Shown in pieces: positions 52,973 to 62,001 of a DNA stretch of 64,000 bases. The notes under the pieces are model-generated. The model had not been told where the DNA came from. It was given only the letters and a program-made list of their open reading frames with translations, and did not search any database. The DNA is from JACKIC01 sp964543795 (lineage in GTDB: Bacteria; Planctomycetota; UBA1135; UBA2386). Both the position numbers and the translations under genes were made by a program. The stretch spans positions 18,739 to 82,738 of the forward strand of contig CAZIZN010000027.1 in assembly GCA_964543795.1 (NCBI GenBank), read 5' to 3'. Each line of letters begins with the position of its first letter. Position 1 is the first letter of the stretch.

Positions 52973-54859
52973 TCACACCGTCTTGAATTTCTCGACGCCC
53001 TTGCTGGCGAAGATCTTGACCGCGTTGGCCTTGAGCTGGTCGTTGCCGAGGAAGCCGCGGTCGAGGCAGACGACGCGTGTCGGCTTGTGGTCGGCGAGGG
53101 CGCGGATCAGGTCGAGGGTCAGCTTGTCCTGCAGGCACAGCAGCATCTGCCCGCCGGCGATGCTGAACACTCGGAAGCCTTGGATGTCGAGGGTCTCGAC
53201 AGGAACGGTGAGCTCGAAGCCGTCCTTCAGCAGGATCTCGTAGAGCAGGTCCTGTTCGCTGCGATCCGGAAGAACGTGCTCGAGGTAGTCGCCGAGCTGC
53301 TTCTGGAGCTGCTTGCCGTCCTTGGCGGCGTCGCCGTCCCACGGCTTGAAGTTGGACGTCGCGAGCTGGAACACGCGGAAGCCGCGGTCGGGGGCGGGCT
53401 CGTCGGCGGAGCGGAGCATGCCCTTGTCGGCGTCGTTCAGGCTCTTGATGACGCGGCGCACGCGTTCCTTGGTGATGTCGGCGATCGTCGGGTAGTCGGT
53501 GCGACCTTGGATGCGCTCCGGAAGCTGAACGAGGATGAACTTGCGGTTGCCACCGTCCTCGACATTCTGCTTGAGAACTGCATCTCCGACCGTCCCGGAG
53601 CCCGCGAAGAAGTCCAACACGATGTCGCCGTCTTGCGCAGCGGTGGCCAGTTGGAGCATGCGACGCACCAAACGAGTTGGCTTGGGCGTGTCGAAGGCGG
53701 TGTCCTTCTCGAAGTAGTCGAACAGCTCCTTCTTGGCCTCATCGTTGTGACCGCATTCGGTATGTGGCCACCATGTCCACGGAACGAACCCCTCTACTTC
53801 GCTCAAGTACCTGATGATGTTCGGCTGACTGTTCCGATCCGATCCAAACCAGATTCGACCGCTCGCCAACAGCTTCAGGAACTCTGGCTCGACCAAGCTC
53901 CAGCACCTTCCGGGTGGCGGCGTATGCACCTGGCCACCTGGCGCCGCCACCTTGTACATCTGGTTGGGACGCGTCCCTTGGGCAGTCATCGGGATCGGAC
54001 GCCACCGTCCGCGTGGATCGCCGTTCGGGTTGCGATACACGCGAGTGCTCGCTTCATCCGGCGGCAACAGGTTCCGCACGGCAGCAAACGCCTCGGCATT
54101 TCGGGCGCACAACACAACGTGGTCGTGGACCGCCCCGACCGTGGGTCGGTTATCGCGGGAGTAACGCTTCTGCCAGACGAAGTTCGCAACGAAGCTCTCT
54201 TCACCGAATACCACGTTGAGCAGGTATCGCAGGTTCGCGTGCTCAACATCGTCGATCGTGATAAAGATGACCCCATCCTCCCGCAGCAGATTTCGCGCCA
54301 AGTACAGCCGCGGATACATCATGTTCAGCCACTTCGAATGGAAGCGCCCATCCGCCTCCGTGTTCGTGCTGAACTTCTTCCCCTCGTCGTCGACCTGCCC
54401 CGTGTACTTCAGGTACGTCTCCAACGACTCCGTGTAGTTGTCCGGGTAGATGAAGTCATTCCCGGTGTTGTACGGCGGGTCGATGTAGATCATCTTGACC
54501 TTGCGGAGGTAGCTCTTCTGCAGCAGCTTCAGCACCTCGAGGTTGTCGCCCTCGATGATCAGGTTCTGTGTCGTGTCGAACGCGACGCTCTCGTCGACCT
54601 TGGGCCGCAACGTCGCGAGGCTCGGCCGCTGGATCGTGCGCATGCACTCGGCCTTGCCGGGCCACGAGAGGCCGTACCGTTCCTTGCCCGCATCGATCTG
54701 CTCACCGAGTGCAGACTTGAGCCGCTCGAAGTCGATCTTGCCGCCCTCGGTCGCGCATTCGGGAAACAGCCGAAGCAGTTCGGCGCGCTTCTCGCCGGCG
54801 ATGTCGAGGGAGCGCAGGTCCAGCTTCTCGGGGGCGGTGGGTTCGGGCGTCTTGGTCAT
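52973..54859 (-). CDS. type III-like adenine-specific DNA methyltransferase (Mod)
   Basis: 628 residues, beta-class N6-adenine methyltransferase: catalytic DPPYNTG at 127-133 (motif IV) precedes the target-recognition region, and the SAM-binding DFFAGSGT at 416-423 (motif I) follows, the order typical of type III Mod. Nearby EGDNLEVLKLLQ and DGVIFITIDD also fit. It would methylate host sites to protect them and provide specificity to Res. Its ATG overlaps the SNF2 helicase stop by 4 bp. All key motifs are intact. Confidence 0.92.
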   Translation of the reverse strand: MTKTPEPTAPEKLDLRSLDIAGEKRAELLRLFPECATEGGKIDFERLKSALGEQIDAGKERYGLSWPGKAECMRTIQRPSLATLRPKVDESVAFDTTQNLIIEGDNLEVLKLLQKSYLRKVKMIYIDPPYNTGNDFIYPDNYTESLETYLKYTGQVDDEGKKFSTNTEADGRFHSKWLNMMYPRLYLARNLLREDGVIFITIDDVEHANLRYLLNVVFGEESFVANFVWQKRYSRDNRPTVGAVHDHVVLCARNAEAFAAVRNLLPPDEASTRVYRNPNGDPRGRWRPIPMTAQGTRPNQMYKVAAPGGQVHTPPPGRCWSLVEPEFLKLLASGRIWFGSDRNSQPNIIRYLSEVEGFVPWTWWPHTECGHNDEAKKELFDYFEKDTAFDTPKPTRLVRRMLQLATAAQDGDIVLDFFAGSGTVGDAVLKQNVEDGGNRKFILVQLPERIQGRTDYPTIADITKERVRRVIKSLNDADKGMLRSADEPAPDRGFRVFQLATSNFKPWDGDAAKDGKQLQKQLGDYLEHVLPDRSEQDLLYEILLKDGFELTVPVETLDIQGFRVFSIAGGQMLLCLQDKLTLDLIRALADHKPTRVVCLDRGFLGNDQLKANAVKIFASKGVEKFKTV

Positions 54860-57744
54860 GCGAGGGTCCACCGGATCGTGAACAGTTCGATGCACTCGGT
54901 CTCCAGCCGGAGCCGGTCGGCGATGGTGTCGAGCAGCATGTCCTTCTGCCGGTCGATGTCACCTTTGGCTTGTTCGGCGGCCTTCCACGTCTCGTGGCGG
55001 CGCAGCTCGAGGTTGCGCTCTTTCTGTCGTAGCTCGAGCTTCTGCGGCAACGTCCCAGCCTCGCGCGCGGCCTTGCGCAGCGCCTTGATCTTCTCGTCGA
55101 GGTCGGAGAGTTCGGCTTCGAGGCTCGCGCGCCGGTCGGCGGCCCAGCGATCGAGCTTGTCGCTTTCGGCGTCGAACCACTTGCCACTGCGTTCGGACTG
55201 GCGGGAGAGCAGGGTGGCTTGGGCCTTGGCGATGCCGAGATCTAGGTGACCCCGGATCGCCGGGGCGATAGCGCACGGGCCGATGATCATGGCGGGCAGC
55301 TCGAACAGGCGGCCCAGGGCATCTGAGTCGAGCGGCGCCCCCTGATCGTCGCAGCCGGCGAACATCACGTTGTCCTCGGCACCGAGCCCGTTCGAGCGGA
55401 TCAGCACACAAGTCAGCCAGCCTGATGTTCCGGCCAGCCGCTCCACGGCCGTGATCTTCTTCCCGCTGCCGCGATAGGCGAACGCCAGCTCATGGCAGGG
55501 TGTCGCCAGGGCCTTGGCCTGCTCGAGCAGCCGCTGCGCGAGCGGGTGACCGACGCGGTAGGTGTTCGCGTCGCTGTCGTGGCGACCGAGGCGGTAAGGG
55601 CCGGGGTGGATGGCTTCGCCGGGGAACGGGTTCTTGCGCAGCGTGAAAGCGAGCTTGGTTGCGTCAAAATCAGCGGCGTCCCGCAGGCTGTGCCGCGTCA
55701 ACTCCCACAGGCGCTGCTGGAACCGATCGATCGCCATGCGGCTCTCTACCTTGACCCGCTCGACGACCTCGATGTCGAAGTTGTCGAGCAGCTTCTGCCG
55801 CGCGTCGCGCTGGCCTTCGGCGATCTCGGTCTCGAGTTCTTCCTGCAGCTTGTCGAACTCGAACGCGATCTGCTCGGGCGTGCGGCACTGTTGGTAGATC
55901 GCGAGGATGCGCTTCTCGAAGTCGACGCCGGACTCGATCGCGCCGAGCACGTGGTCGGAGGCGCCGAAGACCCCGTCGAACAGCTTGAACTTCTGCTCGA
56001 GCAGTTGGTAGACCCGCAGGTCGGCCGCGTTCTGCTTGTTGAGGAAGTTGACGACCACCACGTCGCACTTCTGCCCGTAGCGGTGGCAGCGCCCGATGCG
56101 CTGTTCGATGCGCTGCGGGTTCCACGGCAGATCGTAGTTCACGACCAGGTTGCAGAACTGCAGGTTGATGCCCTCGGCGGCAGCTTCCGTTGCGATCAGG
56201 ATCTTCCTCTCGTCGCGGAAGCACTCGACCAGTGCAGCGCGCATGTCGGCTGAAGGGGAGCCGGTGACGCGGTCGGTGCCGGCGTGGCGTTGTTGCCATG
56301 CCAGCAGGATCTGCTTGCTGAGCGGGTCGCTGTTCGTGCCGTTGAACAGCAGCACCTGGTCCTTGAACTCGGTCGTCTGCAACAGGCGGAACAGGTAGTC
56401 CTGCGTCTTGCGCGATTCGGTGAAGATCACCGCCTTCTGCTGCAGCGGCGCTTTCGCGGCGTCCTGGGCGGCTTGGGCGGCGGCGAAGCCGTGGCGCAGT
56501 GCTTCGAGCAGCTTCTCGCCCTTGCTGTTCTGGTCGATCGAGTTGGCGAGCTGGAGGAAGCCACGCAGGTCCTCGAGCTCCTGCTTCAGCTCGGCCAGCT
56601 CCTGGGGGGAAAGGAGCTTCGGTAGTGGCTTGTCGCCATCGCTGTCGCCGTCCCATTCGTCCTGCAGTTCGTCGGCATTCTCAAAGTCGGTCGGCAACTC
56701 CACGGGCAGAGCCTCCGGCAGATGATCGACTGACGTCTGCGCCGAGAGTGCCTCTTCGAGCTTATTGACGAGGCCGGCAAGCGTGCTGGCGATCGCGTGC
56801 GTCGACGACGCCAGCAGCTTGCGCAGGATCAGGGTCACGAGCTGCCGCTGGCTCGCCGGCAGCGCGTAGAGTCGTTCGGACCGCAGGTACTCGGAGACCT
56901 TCTGGTACAGCTCCTGTTCCGTCGGAAACGGCACGAACTCCTGCACCAGCGCCAGACGGTTGGTGTAGCGCACGTACGCGAGAACTTGCTTGCGCAACGT
57001 GCGCTTGCACAGGGGCTGCAGACGGGCCTTCAGTTCGTGGAAGTCGTCGGCGTCCGGTCGCACGAAGCGGTCGCGGAAGCTGTCGAGGTCGCCGAACGCA
57101 TACTCGTCGAGGATGCTGACGAGTCCGTAGAGTTCGAGCAGCGAGTTCTGTAGCGGCGTCGCGGTCAGCAGGACCTTGGGGAACGGGGCGATCGCCTGCT
57201 TGATGGCCTGCGCGATCTTGTTGGACTGCTTGTAGACGTTGCGCAAGCGGTGCGCTTCGTCCACGACCACGAGGTCCCACTTCGTCTGCTCTACGTATGG
57301 CGCCTTGGTGCGCGCGAACTGGAAGGAACAAAGCACGACTGCGGCCTGCACGAACGGGTTGAGGTTGCCGCCCTTGACGGCTTCGTTGAACGTGCGGGTC
57401 TCGAGGATCGCGGTCGGCAGATGGAACTTCTCTTCGAGCTCCTGGCTCCATTGCTTGCGCAGGTTCGCCGGCAGGATCACGAGCAGCCGGCGTTTGCCTT
57501 CGGCCCACTTCTGCGCGAGCAGGAGCGCCGCCTCGATCGTCTTTCCGAGGCCGACCTCGTCCGCCAGGATCGCCCCCTTGCCGAGCGGGTTTTGGAACGC
57601 GAACAGCGCCGCCTCGACCTGGTGCGGGTTCAGGTCGACCTGGGCGTCGGCCAGCACCGGAGCCAGCTTGTCGACGTCGTCCGACGCACACCGCCGCGTC
57701 AACTCGTGCGCGAAGAGTTTGGCGTGGTAGTCGGTGATCTCCAT
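54856..57744 (-). CDS. SNF2/HepA-like helicase
   Basis: 962 residues, first gene of the operon. Superfamily 2 core: ILADEVGLGKTIEAALLLAQ (GLGKT 65-69), ILPANLRKQWSQEL, WDLVVVDEAHRLRN (DEAH 162-165), LLTATPLQNSLLELYGLVSILD and, in helicase C, NYDLPWNPQRIEQRIGRCHRYGQ. A coiled-coil end (LSDLDEKIKALRKAAREAG) follows. SNF2 helicases of this kind are frequent partners of restriction-type defence loci, probably moving along DNA. The ATG at 57744 fits the family start (MEITDYHAKLFAHEL). No nuclease domain of its own is seen. Confidence 0.9.
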   Translation of the reverse strand: MEITDYHAKLFAHELTRRCASDDVDKLAPVLADAQVDLNPHQVEAALFAFQNPLGKGAILADEVGLGKTIEAALLLAQKWAEGKRRLLVILPANLRKQWSQELEEKFHLPTAILETRTFNEAVKGGNLNPFVQAAVVLCSFQFARTKAPYVEQTKWDLVVVDEAHRLRNVYKQSNKIAQAIKQAIAPFPKVLLTATPLQNSLLELYGLVSILDEYAFGDLDSFRDRFVRPDADDFHELKARLQPLCKRTLRKQVLAYVRYTNRLALVQEFVPFPTEQELYQKVSEYLRSERLYALPASQRQLVTLILRKLLASSTHAIASTLAGLVNKLEEALSAQTSVDHLPEALPVELPTDFENADELQDEWDGDSDGDKPLPKLLSPQELAELKQELEDLRGFLQLANSIDQNSKGEKLLEALRHGFAAAQAAQDAAKAPLQQKAVIFTESRKTQDYLFRLLQTTEFKDQVLLFNGTNSDPLSKQILLAWQQRHAGTDRVTGSPSADMRAALVECFRDERKILIATEAAAEGINLQFCNLVVNYDLPWNPQRIEQRIGRCHRYGQKCDVVVVNFLNKQNAADLRVYQLLEQKFKLFDGVFGASDHVLGAIESGVDFEKRILAIYQQCRTPEQIAFEFDKLQEELETEIAEGQRDARQKLLDNFDIEVVERVKVESRMAIDRFQQRLWELTRHSLRDAADFDATKLAFTLRKNPFPGEAIHPGPYRLGRHDSDANTYRVGHPLAQRLLEQAKALATPCHELAFAYRGSGKKITAVERLAGTSGWLTCVLIRSNGLGAEDNVMFAGCDDQGAPLDSDALGRLFELPAMIIGPCAIAPAIRGHLDLGIAKAQATLLSRQSERSGKWFDAESDKLDRWAADRRASLEAELSDLDEKIKALRKAAREAGTLPQKLELRQKERNLELRRHETWKAAEQAKGDIDRQKDMLLDTIADRLRLETECIELFTIRWTLA

Positions 57745-57778
57745 TTGCAGCCGAGAGCTGCGACCGTAGCGATTCCCG

Positions 57779-57791
57779 GTTGGAATCCAAC
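57779..57791. promoter_or_regulatory. palindrome upstream of the defence operon (possible operator)
   Basis: GTTGGA-A-TCCAAC, a perfect six-base dyad with one central base, 35 bp upstream of the SNF2 helicase start. The 270-bp gap (57745-58014) also holds an inverted pair GGGTGCAC (57821-57828) and GTGCACCC (57900-57907), and must contain the operon promoter. A regulatory role is inferred only from position and symmetry. Confidence 0.4.
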
Positions 57792-58014
57792 TTCCGGCCA
57801 GTAAGCCCGTAGCAGGCTGTGGGTGCACTCGAAACCCCGTCGGGTTCGTCCCCGAGCCCGGGAATGCTCCAGGCGCACGAGTCGCATGCGGCGGTGACCG
57901 TGCACCCCCGAGTTCGCCGCAGCCTCGGGAACGCCCCACCACCTGCAGCACGCAGCGCCTTCACGCCCCGACAGCGCCACCCCACGACCAGCCGCCCCAC
58001 GTCCTCGTCCGTCA

Positions 58015-59901
58015 CTACTGGGTCGACACAGGCCCCCCGTTCGCCGGCGCCCGGCTCGCCCGCAGCCCCCCCGTCCAGCGCTGCAGCGCGGCGCGCAGGA
58101 TGTCGAGCTTGACCGGCTTGGCGAGGAAGTCCTCCATCCCGGCGGCGAGGCACGCCTCGCGGTCGCTCGGCAGCACGTTCGCCGTCAGCGCCAGGATCGG
58201 CGCCTTGCCGCCCGCCGCACGGATGCGGCGCGTCGCTTCGTAGCCGTCGAGCACGGGCATCTGGCAGTCCATCAGGATGACGTCGAACACCGCTTCGCTC
58301 GCGAACTGCACGGCCTCGCCGCCGTCGACGGCGAACGTCGGCTCGCAACCCAGTCGCTGCAGCATGCCCGCGAGCACCCGGCGGTTGATCTCGTTGTCCT
58401 CGGCGACCAGGACCCGCAGCCCGGTGAGGGCGTCGACGGCGACCGCTGCGGCGACAGGGTGGTTCGACTCCCCGGCTGCACCCGACATGCCGGCGCGCAG
58501 GCGCGCCATGTCGCGCACCACCTGCAGCAGACGTCCGGCCGAGAGCGGCTTGTTGAGCCAGCGGAACACGTCGGCCTCGGCCATCGCGGCCAACCCGGGG
58601 CTCAGCCCCAGCGAACTGGCGATGGCGATGCACAGGTCCGGAATGGCGCGATCGTCGCGGATGGCCCGCGCCAGCTGCATGCCGTCGACTCCGGGCATCG
58701 CCATGTCGAGGATCGCCATCGTGAAGGGCCGGCCGCGGCTGGCCGCGAGGCGCAACACCTGGACCGCACTGACCGCGTTGTCGGCGACGTCGATGCCGAT
58801 CCGGGTCGGTGCGAGCTGCATCAGCATCAGCTGCCGATTCGTCTCGTTGTCGTCGACGACCAGCACGGCGTGCTGCGACAGGTCCACGTCGGGTGCTTCG
58901 GCGACCGCGTCCTGGGGCGAACCGTGCGGCAGCACCACCTCGACCCAGAAGGTCGAACCCCGCCCCGAACGGCTGTCCACGCCGATCGTGCCGCCCATGA
59001 GCTCGGCGAGCCGGCGGCAGATCGCCAGTCCGAGGCCGGTGCCGCCGAAACGGCGCGTCGTCGAGGCGTCGGCCTGCGTGAACGGCGCGAACAGGCGCTG
59101 CAGGACTTCGGGATCGATGCCGACGCCGGTGTCGCGCACCGACAACCGCACCCGCTGGCCCGACGGTTCATCGGCGACGAGGTCGGCGGCGAGCACGACC
59201 TCGCCTTCGATCGTGAACTTCACGGCGTTGCCGAGGAAGTTCAGCAGGATCTGCCGGATGCGCGCGGAGTCGCCGACGAGGCGGCGCGACAACCGCGGGT
59301 CGGTGAACGTCAGCAGCTCGACGCCCTTCTGTGCGGCCGCGCCGTGCAGCAGCCCGGCGCTGTCGTCGACGATCTGCCAGAGATCGAACTCGGCGCGCTC
59401 GAGTTCGACCTTGCCCGCCTCGATCTTGCTGTAGTCGAGGATGTCGTTGAGCACGGCGAGCAGCGCCTCGGCCGAAGCCTGGATCGTCGTCGCCATCTGC
59501 GCCTGTTCGGGACCGAGGTCCGTGCGCACGAGGAGTTCGGCCATGCCGAGCACGCCGTTCATCGGCGTGCGGATCTCGTGGCTCATGTTGGCGAGGAACT
59601 GCGCCTTCGAGACGGCAGCCGCGACCGCCGCGCACCGCCCGGCCTCGAGTTCGTCGAGCGCCTCGAACGCCGCCTCTTCGAACCGTCGCCACTGCCGCCA
59701 TGCGACCAGCGCGGCGACCGCGACGGGCAGCGCCAGCCACCACGGTGCGAGGCCGCCCAGGGCCGCTGCGCACGCGAACACGACGAGCCCGCCGAGAGCT
59801 CCGCAACGGACCATGCGCCGGGTGTGCGCCCGCGCACGCAGCCGGTCCACGCCGGAGGCTGGCAGCGCGCCGTCTTCAGGGCAGGGAGCGGGCCCGGGCA
59901 T
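58015..59901 (-). CDS. hybrid histidine kinase with two receiver domains
   Basis: 628 residues. Two transmembrane helices near the N-terminus (GALGGLVVFACAAALGGLA, WWLALPVAVAALVAW), no sensor domain, then H-box FLANMSHEIRTPMNG, N-box RQILLNFLGNAVKFT, G1 VRDTGVGI and G2 GGTGLGLAICRRL. Two REC domains follow: VLVVDDNETNRQL with phospho-Asp in AILDMAMPG, and VLVAEDNEINRR with VILMDCQMPVLDGYEATRRIR and FLAKPVK. The kinase probably lacks a dedicated periplasmic sensor, so its input is unknown. An alternative ATG at 59814 would drop 29 Arg-rich residues. Confidence 0.9.
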   Translation of the reverse strand: MPGPAPCPEDGALPASGVDRLRARAHTRRMVRCGALGGLVVFACAAALGGLAPWWLALPVAVAALVAWRQWRRFEEAAFEALDELEAGRCAAVAAAVSKAQFLANMSHEIRTPMNGVLGMAELLVRTDLGPEQAQMATTIQASAEALLAVLNDILDYSKIEAGKVELERAEFDLWQIVDDSAGLLHGAAAQKGVELLTFTDPRLSRRLVGDSARIRQILLNFLGNAVKFTIEGEVVLAADLVADEPSGQRVRLSVRDTGVGIDPEVLQRLFAPFTQADASTTRRFGGTGLGLAICRRLAELMGGTIGVDSRSGRGSTFWVEVVLPHGSPQDAVAEAPDVDLSQHAVLVVDDNETNRQLMLMQLAPTRIGIDVADNAVSAVQVLRLAASRGRPFTMAILDMAMPGVDGMQLARAIRDDRAIPDLCIAIASSLGLSPGLAAMAEADVFRWLNKPLSAGRLLQVVRDMARLRAGMSGAAGESNHPVAAAVAVDALTGLRVLVAEDNEINRRVLAGMLQRLGCEPTFAVDGGEAVQFASEAVFDVILMDCQMPVLDGYEATRRIRAAGGKAPILALTANVLPSDREACLAAGMEDFLAKPVKLDILRAALQRWTGGLRASRAPANGGPVSTQ

Positions 59902-59997
59902 GACCGGATATCGGTCGGGCTAGGGTGTTTCCCTGAGTCCCGCCGCGGGCGAATCGTCGCAGCCCGGCCGCACGGCGCGCGGAGTGGGATCGGACCT

Positions 59998-60468
59998 TCA
60001 CGCCCGGTGGTAGGGATGGCCCGCGAGCAGCGAGGCGGCCCGGTAGAGCTGCTCGACGACGACGATGCGCACGAGGCCGTGCGGCAGCGTGAACGGCGAC
60101 AGCGAGAGCCGCGTCGCGGCGCTGGCCAGGAACGCCGGGTCGAGGCCGTCGGCGCCGCCGACCACGAACGCCAGATCGCGCGCCTCCTGCTGCCAGCTGC
60201 GCAAGCGGGACGCGAACTGCTCCGTCGTCCACGACTCGCCGCGCTCGTCGAGCGCCACGACGCGGCAGGTCCTCGGCAGCGCCAGCCGCAGCCGCTCCGC
60301 CTCGGTCGCCTGGGCACGCTCCTTGGGAACGCCGCCGGCGCGCGCCGCCGGCTTGACCTCGACGACCCGGAATCCCCACGCGCGCGGCAGGCGCCGTTCG
60401 TAGTCGGCGGCACCGGCGGTCACCCAGTCGGGCTGCCGGTGCGAGACGCTCAACAACGCGACCTTCAT
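59998..60468 (-). CDS. rlmH: 23S rRNA (pseudouridine1915-N3)-methyltransferase
   Basis: 156 residues, the size of RlmH, a SPOUT methyltransferase modifying helix 69 of 23S rRNA. Motifs: KVALLSVSHRQPDWV, VVALDERGESWTTEQFA, FVVGGADGLDPAFL (the knot SAM loop), RLSLSPFTLPHGLVRIVVVEQLYRAASLLAGHPYHRA. Complete and typical. Confidence 0.93.
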   Translation of the reverse strand: MKVALLSVSHRQPDWVTAGAADYERRLPRAWGFRVVEVKPAARAGGVPKERAQATEAERLRLALPRTCRVVALDERGESWTTEQFASRLRSWQQEARDLAFVVGGADGLDPAFLASAATRLSLSPFTLPHGLVRIVVVEQLYRAASLLAGHPYHRA

Positions 60469-60551
60469 GCGGTCGCATGCTACGTCGTCCGGGACCGGAC
60501 GCACCGGGACAGCGTGGGCGCCGCCGGTGGCCGGACCGCCGTCCGCGCGGA

Positions 60552-62000
60552 TCAGCCGCCTGCAGGCGCCTCCGGCGTCGCGGCGGCCGACGGCGCCGCG
60601 GCCGGTTCGGCGGGCCAGCCGCCGCCGAGCGCCCGATAGAGCTGCACGAGCGCGACGTACTGATCGCGGATCGCCGCCGCTTCGTCGAGTTCGGCTTCGA
60701 GCAGCTGGCGCTGCGCGTCGAGCACGTCGAGGTAGGGCGCGACGTCGCCGCGGTAGCGGATCTCGGCGAGCTCGAGCGCCTTGCGTTGGGCCAGCACGCG
60801 CTCGCCCTGCGAGCCGCGCAGTTCGCCCGACTTGCGGAAGCCGACCAGCGAGTCCTCGACCTCGCGCAGCGCCCGCAGGATCGCCTGCTCGTAGGCCGAC
60901 AGCACCTGGCGCTGCTGCGACTCGGCGACTTCGACGCGGCTCTGCAGCTGGCCCGAGTTGAAGATCGGCTGCAGCAGATTCGCACCGAGCGACCAGGTGC
61001 GGGCCGGAGCACTCGCGAGATCGCCGAGCTCGGTGCTCTCGAAACCGAAGAAGCCGGTCAACGAGATCGACGGGTAGAGCAGCGCCTTGGCTTCGCCGAT
61101 GCGCGCGTTGGCGGCGACGAGCTCCTGTTCGGCGGCGGCGAGGTCGGGGCGGCGCTGCAGCAGTTCGGCCGGCAGGCCCGCGGGCACCTGCGGCGGGATC
61201 GGCAGAGCTGCGACCGCCAGGCCGCGCGGGATCGGCGCCGGATTGCGACCGAGCAGCAGGTTCAGTTCGTTCTCCTTCTGCAGCACGAGCCGATCGAACT
61301 CGTGCACCTGCGACGCGGTCCGGTGCAGTTCCGACTCCGCCTGACGCAGGTCGAGCTCGGAGGTGAGACCGCCTTCGAAACGGATGCGCACCAGGTCGAG
61401 GTAGTCGCGCCGCGACTGCAGCGTCGCGTTGGCGATCTCGAGGCGGCGGTCGAAATCGCGCAGCTCGATGTAGGCACGCGCGACCTCGGCCACCAGCGCC
61501 AGCACGATCGCCGCGCGGTTGTGCTCGGTCGCGAACAGGATCGCCTGCTGCGCTTCGCTGGCGCGCTGGATGCGACCGAACAGGTCGATCTCCCAGGCCA
61601 GCGACGCACCGGCACCGTAGACGGTGCGCTGCAGATCGTTGGCCGGCACGCCGCTCGGCAGGCTCTCGGCGCTCGTGCGCTGCACGCCGGCACCCGCCGC
61701 CACGTCGACCTTCGGCCACAGATCGGCGCGCGTGAACCCGTAGAGGGCGCGGGCCTCCTCGATGCGTTCGATGGCGATGCGCAGGTCGCGGTTCTGCCCG
61801 AGCGCCTCGCGGACGAGGTCGTGCAGCACCGGATCGGGGTAGAGCTCCCACCACGGCACGTTGGCGAGCGACTCGCCCTGCGCCGCACCGAGCTCGCGCC
61901 AGCCCTCGGGCAGCGCGACCTCGGGCGCCTCGTAGTCGGGACCGACCTTGCAGCCGACGACGCAGAGCGACGCGAGAACCGACATCAACAGACGGCGCAT
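60552..62000 (-). CDS. RND efflux outer-membrane factor (NodT/OprM-type lipoprotein)
   Basis: 482 residues. Lipoprotein signal LLMSVLASLCVVGC, the conserved KVGPDYEAPEVALPEGW start, paired helical hairpins of the TolC fold (VRIRFEGGLTSELDLRQAESELHR, DRLVLQKENELNLLLG, GLPAELLQRRPDLAAAEQELVAANARIGEAKALLYPSI), and a Pro/Ala-rich C-terminus. It forms the trimeric channel for the RND permease, whose stop lies 1 bp before its ATG. The periplasmic adaptor is presumably beyond the window edge. Confidence 0.92.
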   Translation of the reverse strand: MRRLLMSVLASLCVVGCKVGPDYEAPEVALPEGWRELGAAQGESLANVPWWELYPDPVLHDLVREALGQNRDLRIAIERIEEARALYGFTRADLWPKVDVAAGAGVQRTSAESLPSGVPANDLQRTVYGAGASLAWEIDLFGRIQRASEAQQAILFATEHNRAAIVLALVAEVARAYIELRDFDRRLEIANATLQSRRDYLDLVRIRFEGGLTSELDLRQAESELHRTASQVHEFDRLVLQKENELNLLLGRNPAPIPRGLAVAALPIPPQVPAGLPAELLQRRPDLAAAEQELVAANARIGEAKALLYPSISLTGFFGFESTELGDLASAPARTWSLGANLLQPIFNSGQLQSRVEVAESQQRQVLSAYEQAILRALREVEDSLVGFRKSGELRGSQGERVLAQRKALELAEIRYRGDVAPYLDVLDAQRQLLEAELDEAAAIRDQYVALVQLYRALGGGWPAEPAAAPSAAATPEAPAGG

Positions 62001-62001
62001 C

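Noticed and set aside
45052..57744. DISARM or BREX system
   Set aside because: No DUF1998 (DrmB), phospholipase D protein (DrmC), PglZ or BrxL-like gene is present. Only the SNF2 helicase and methyltransferase are shared in a general way.
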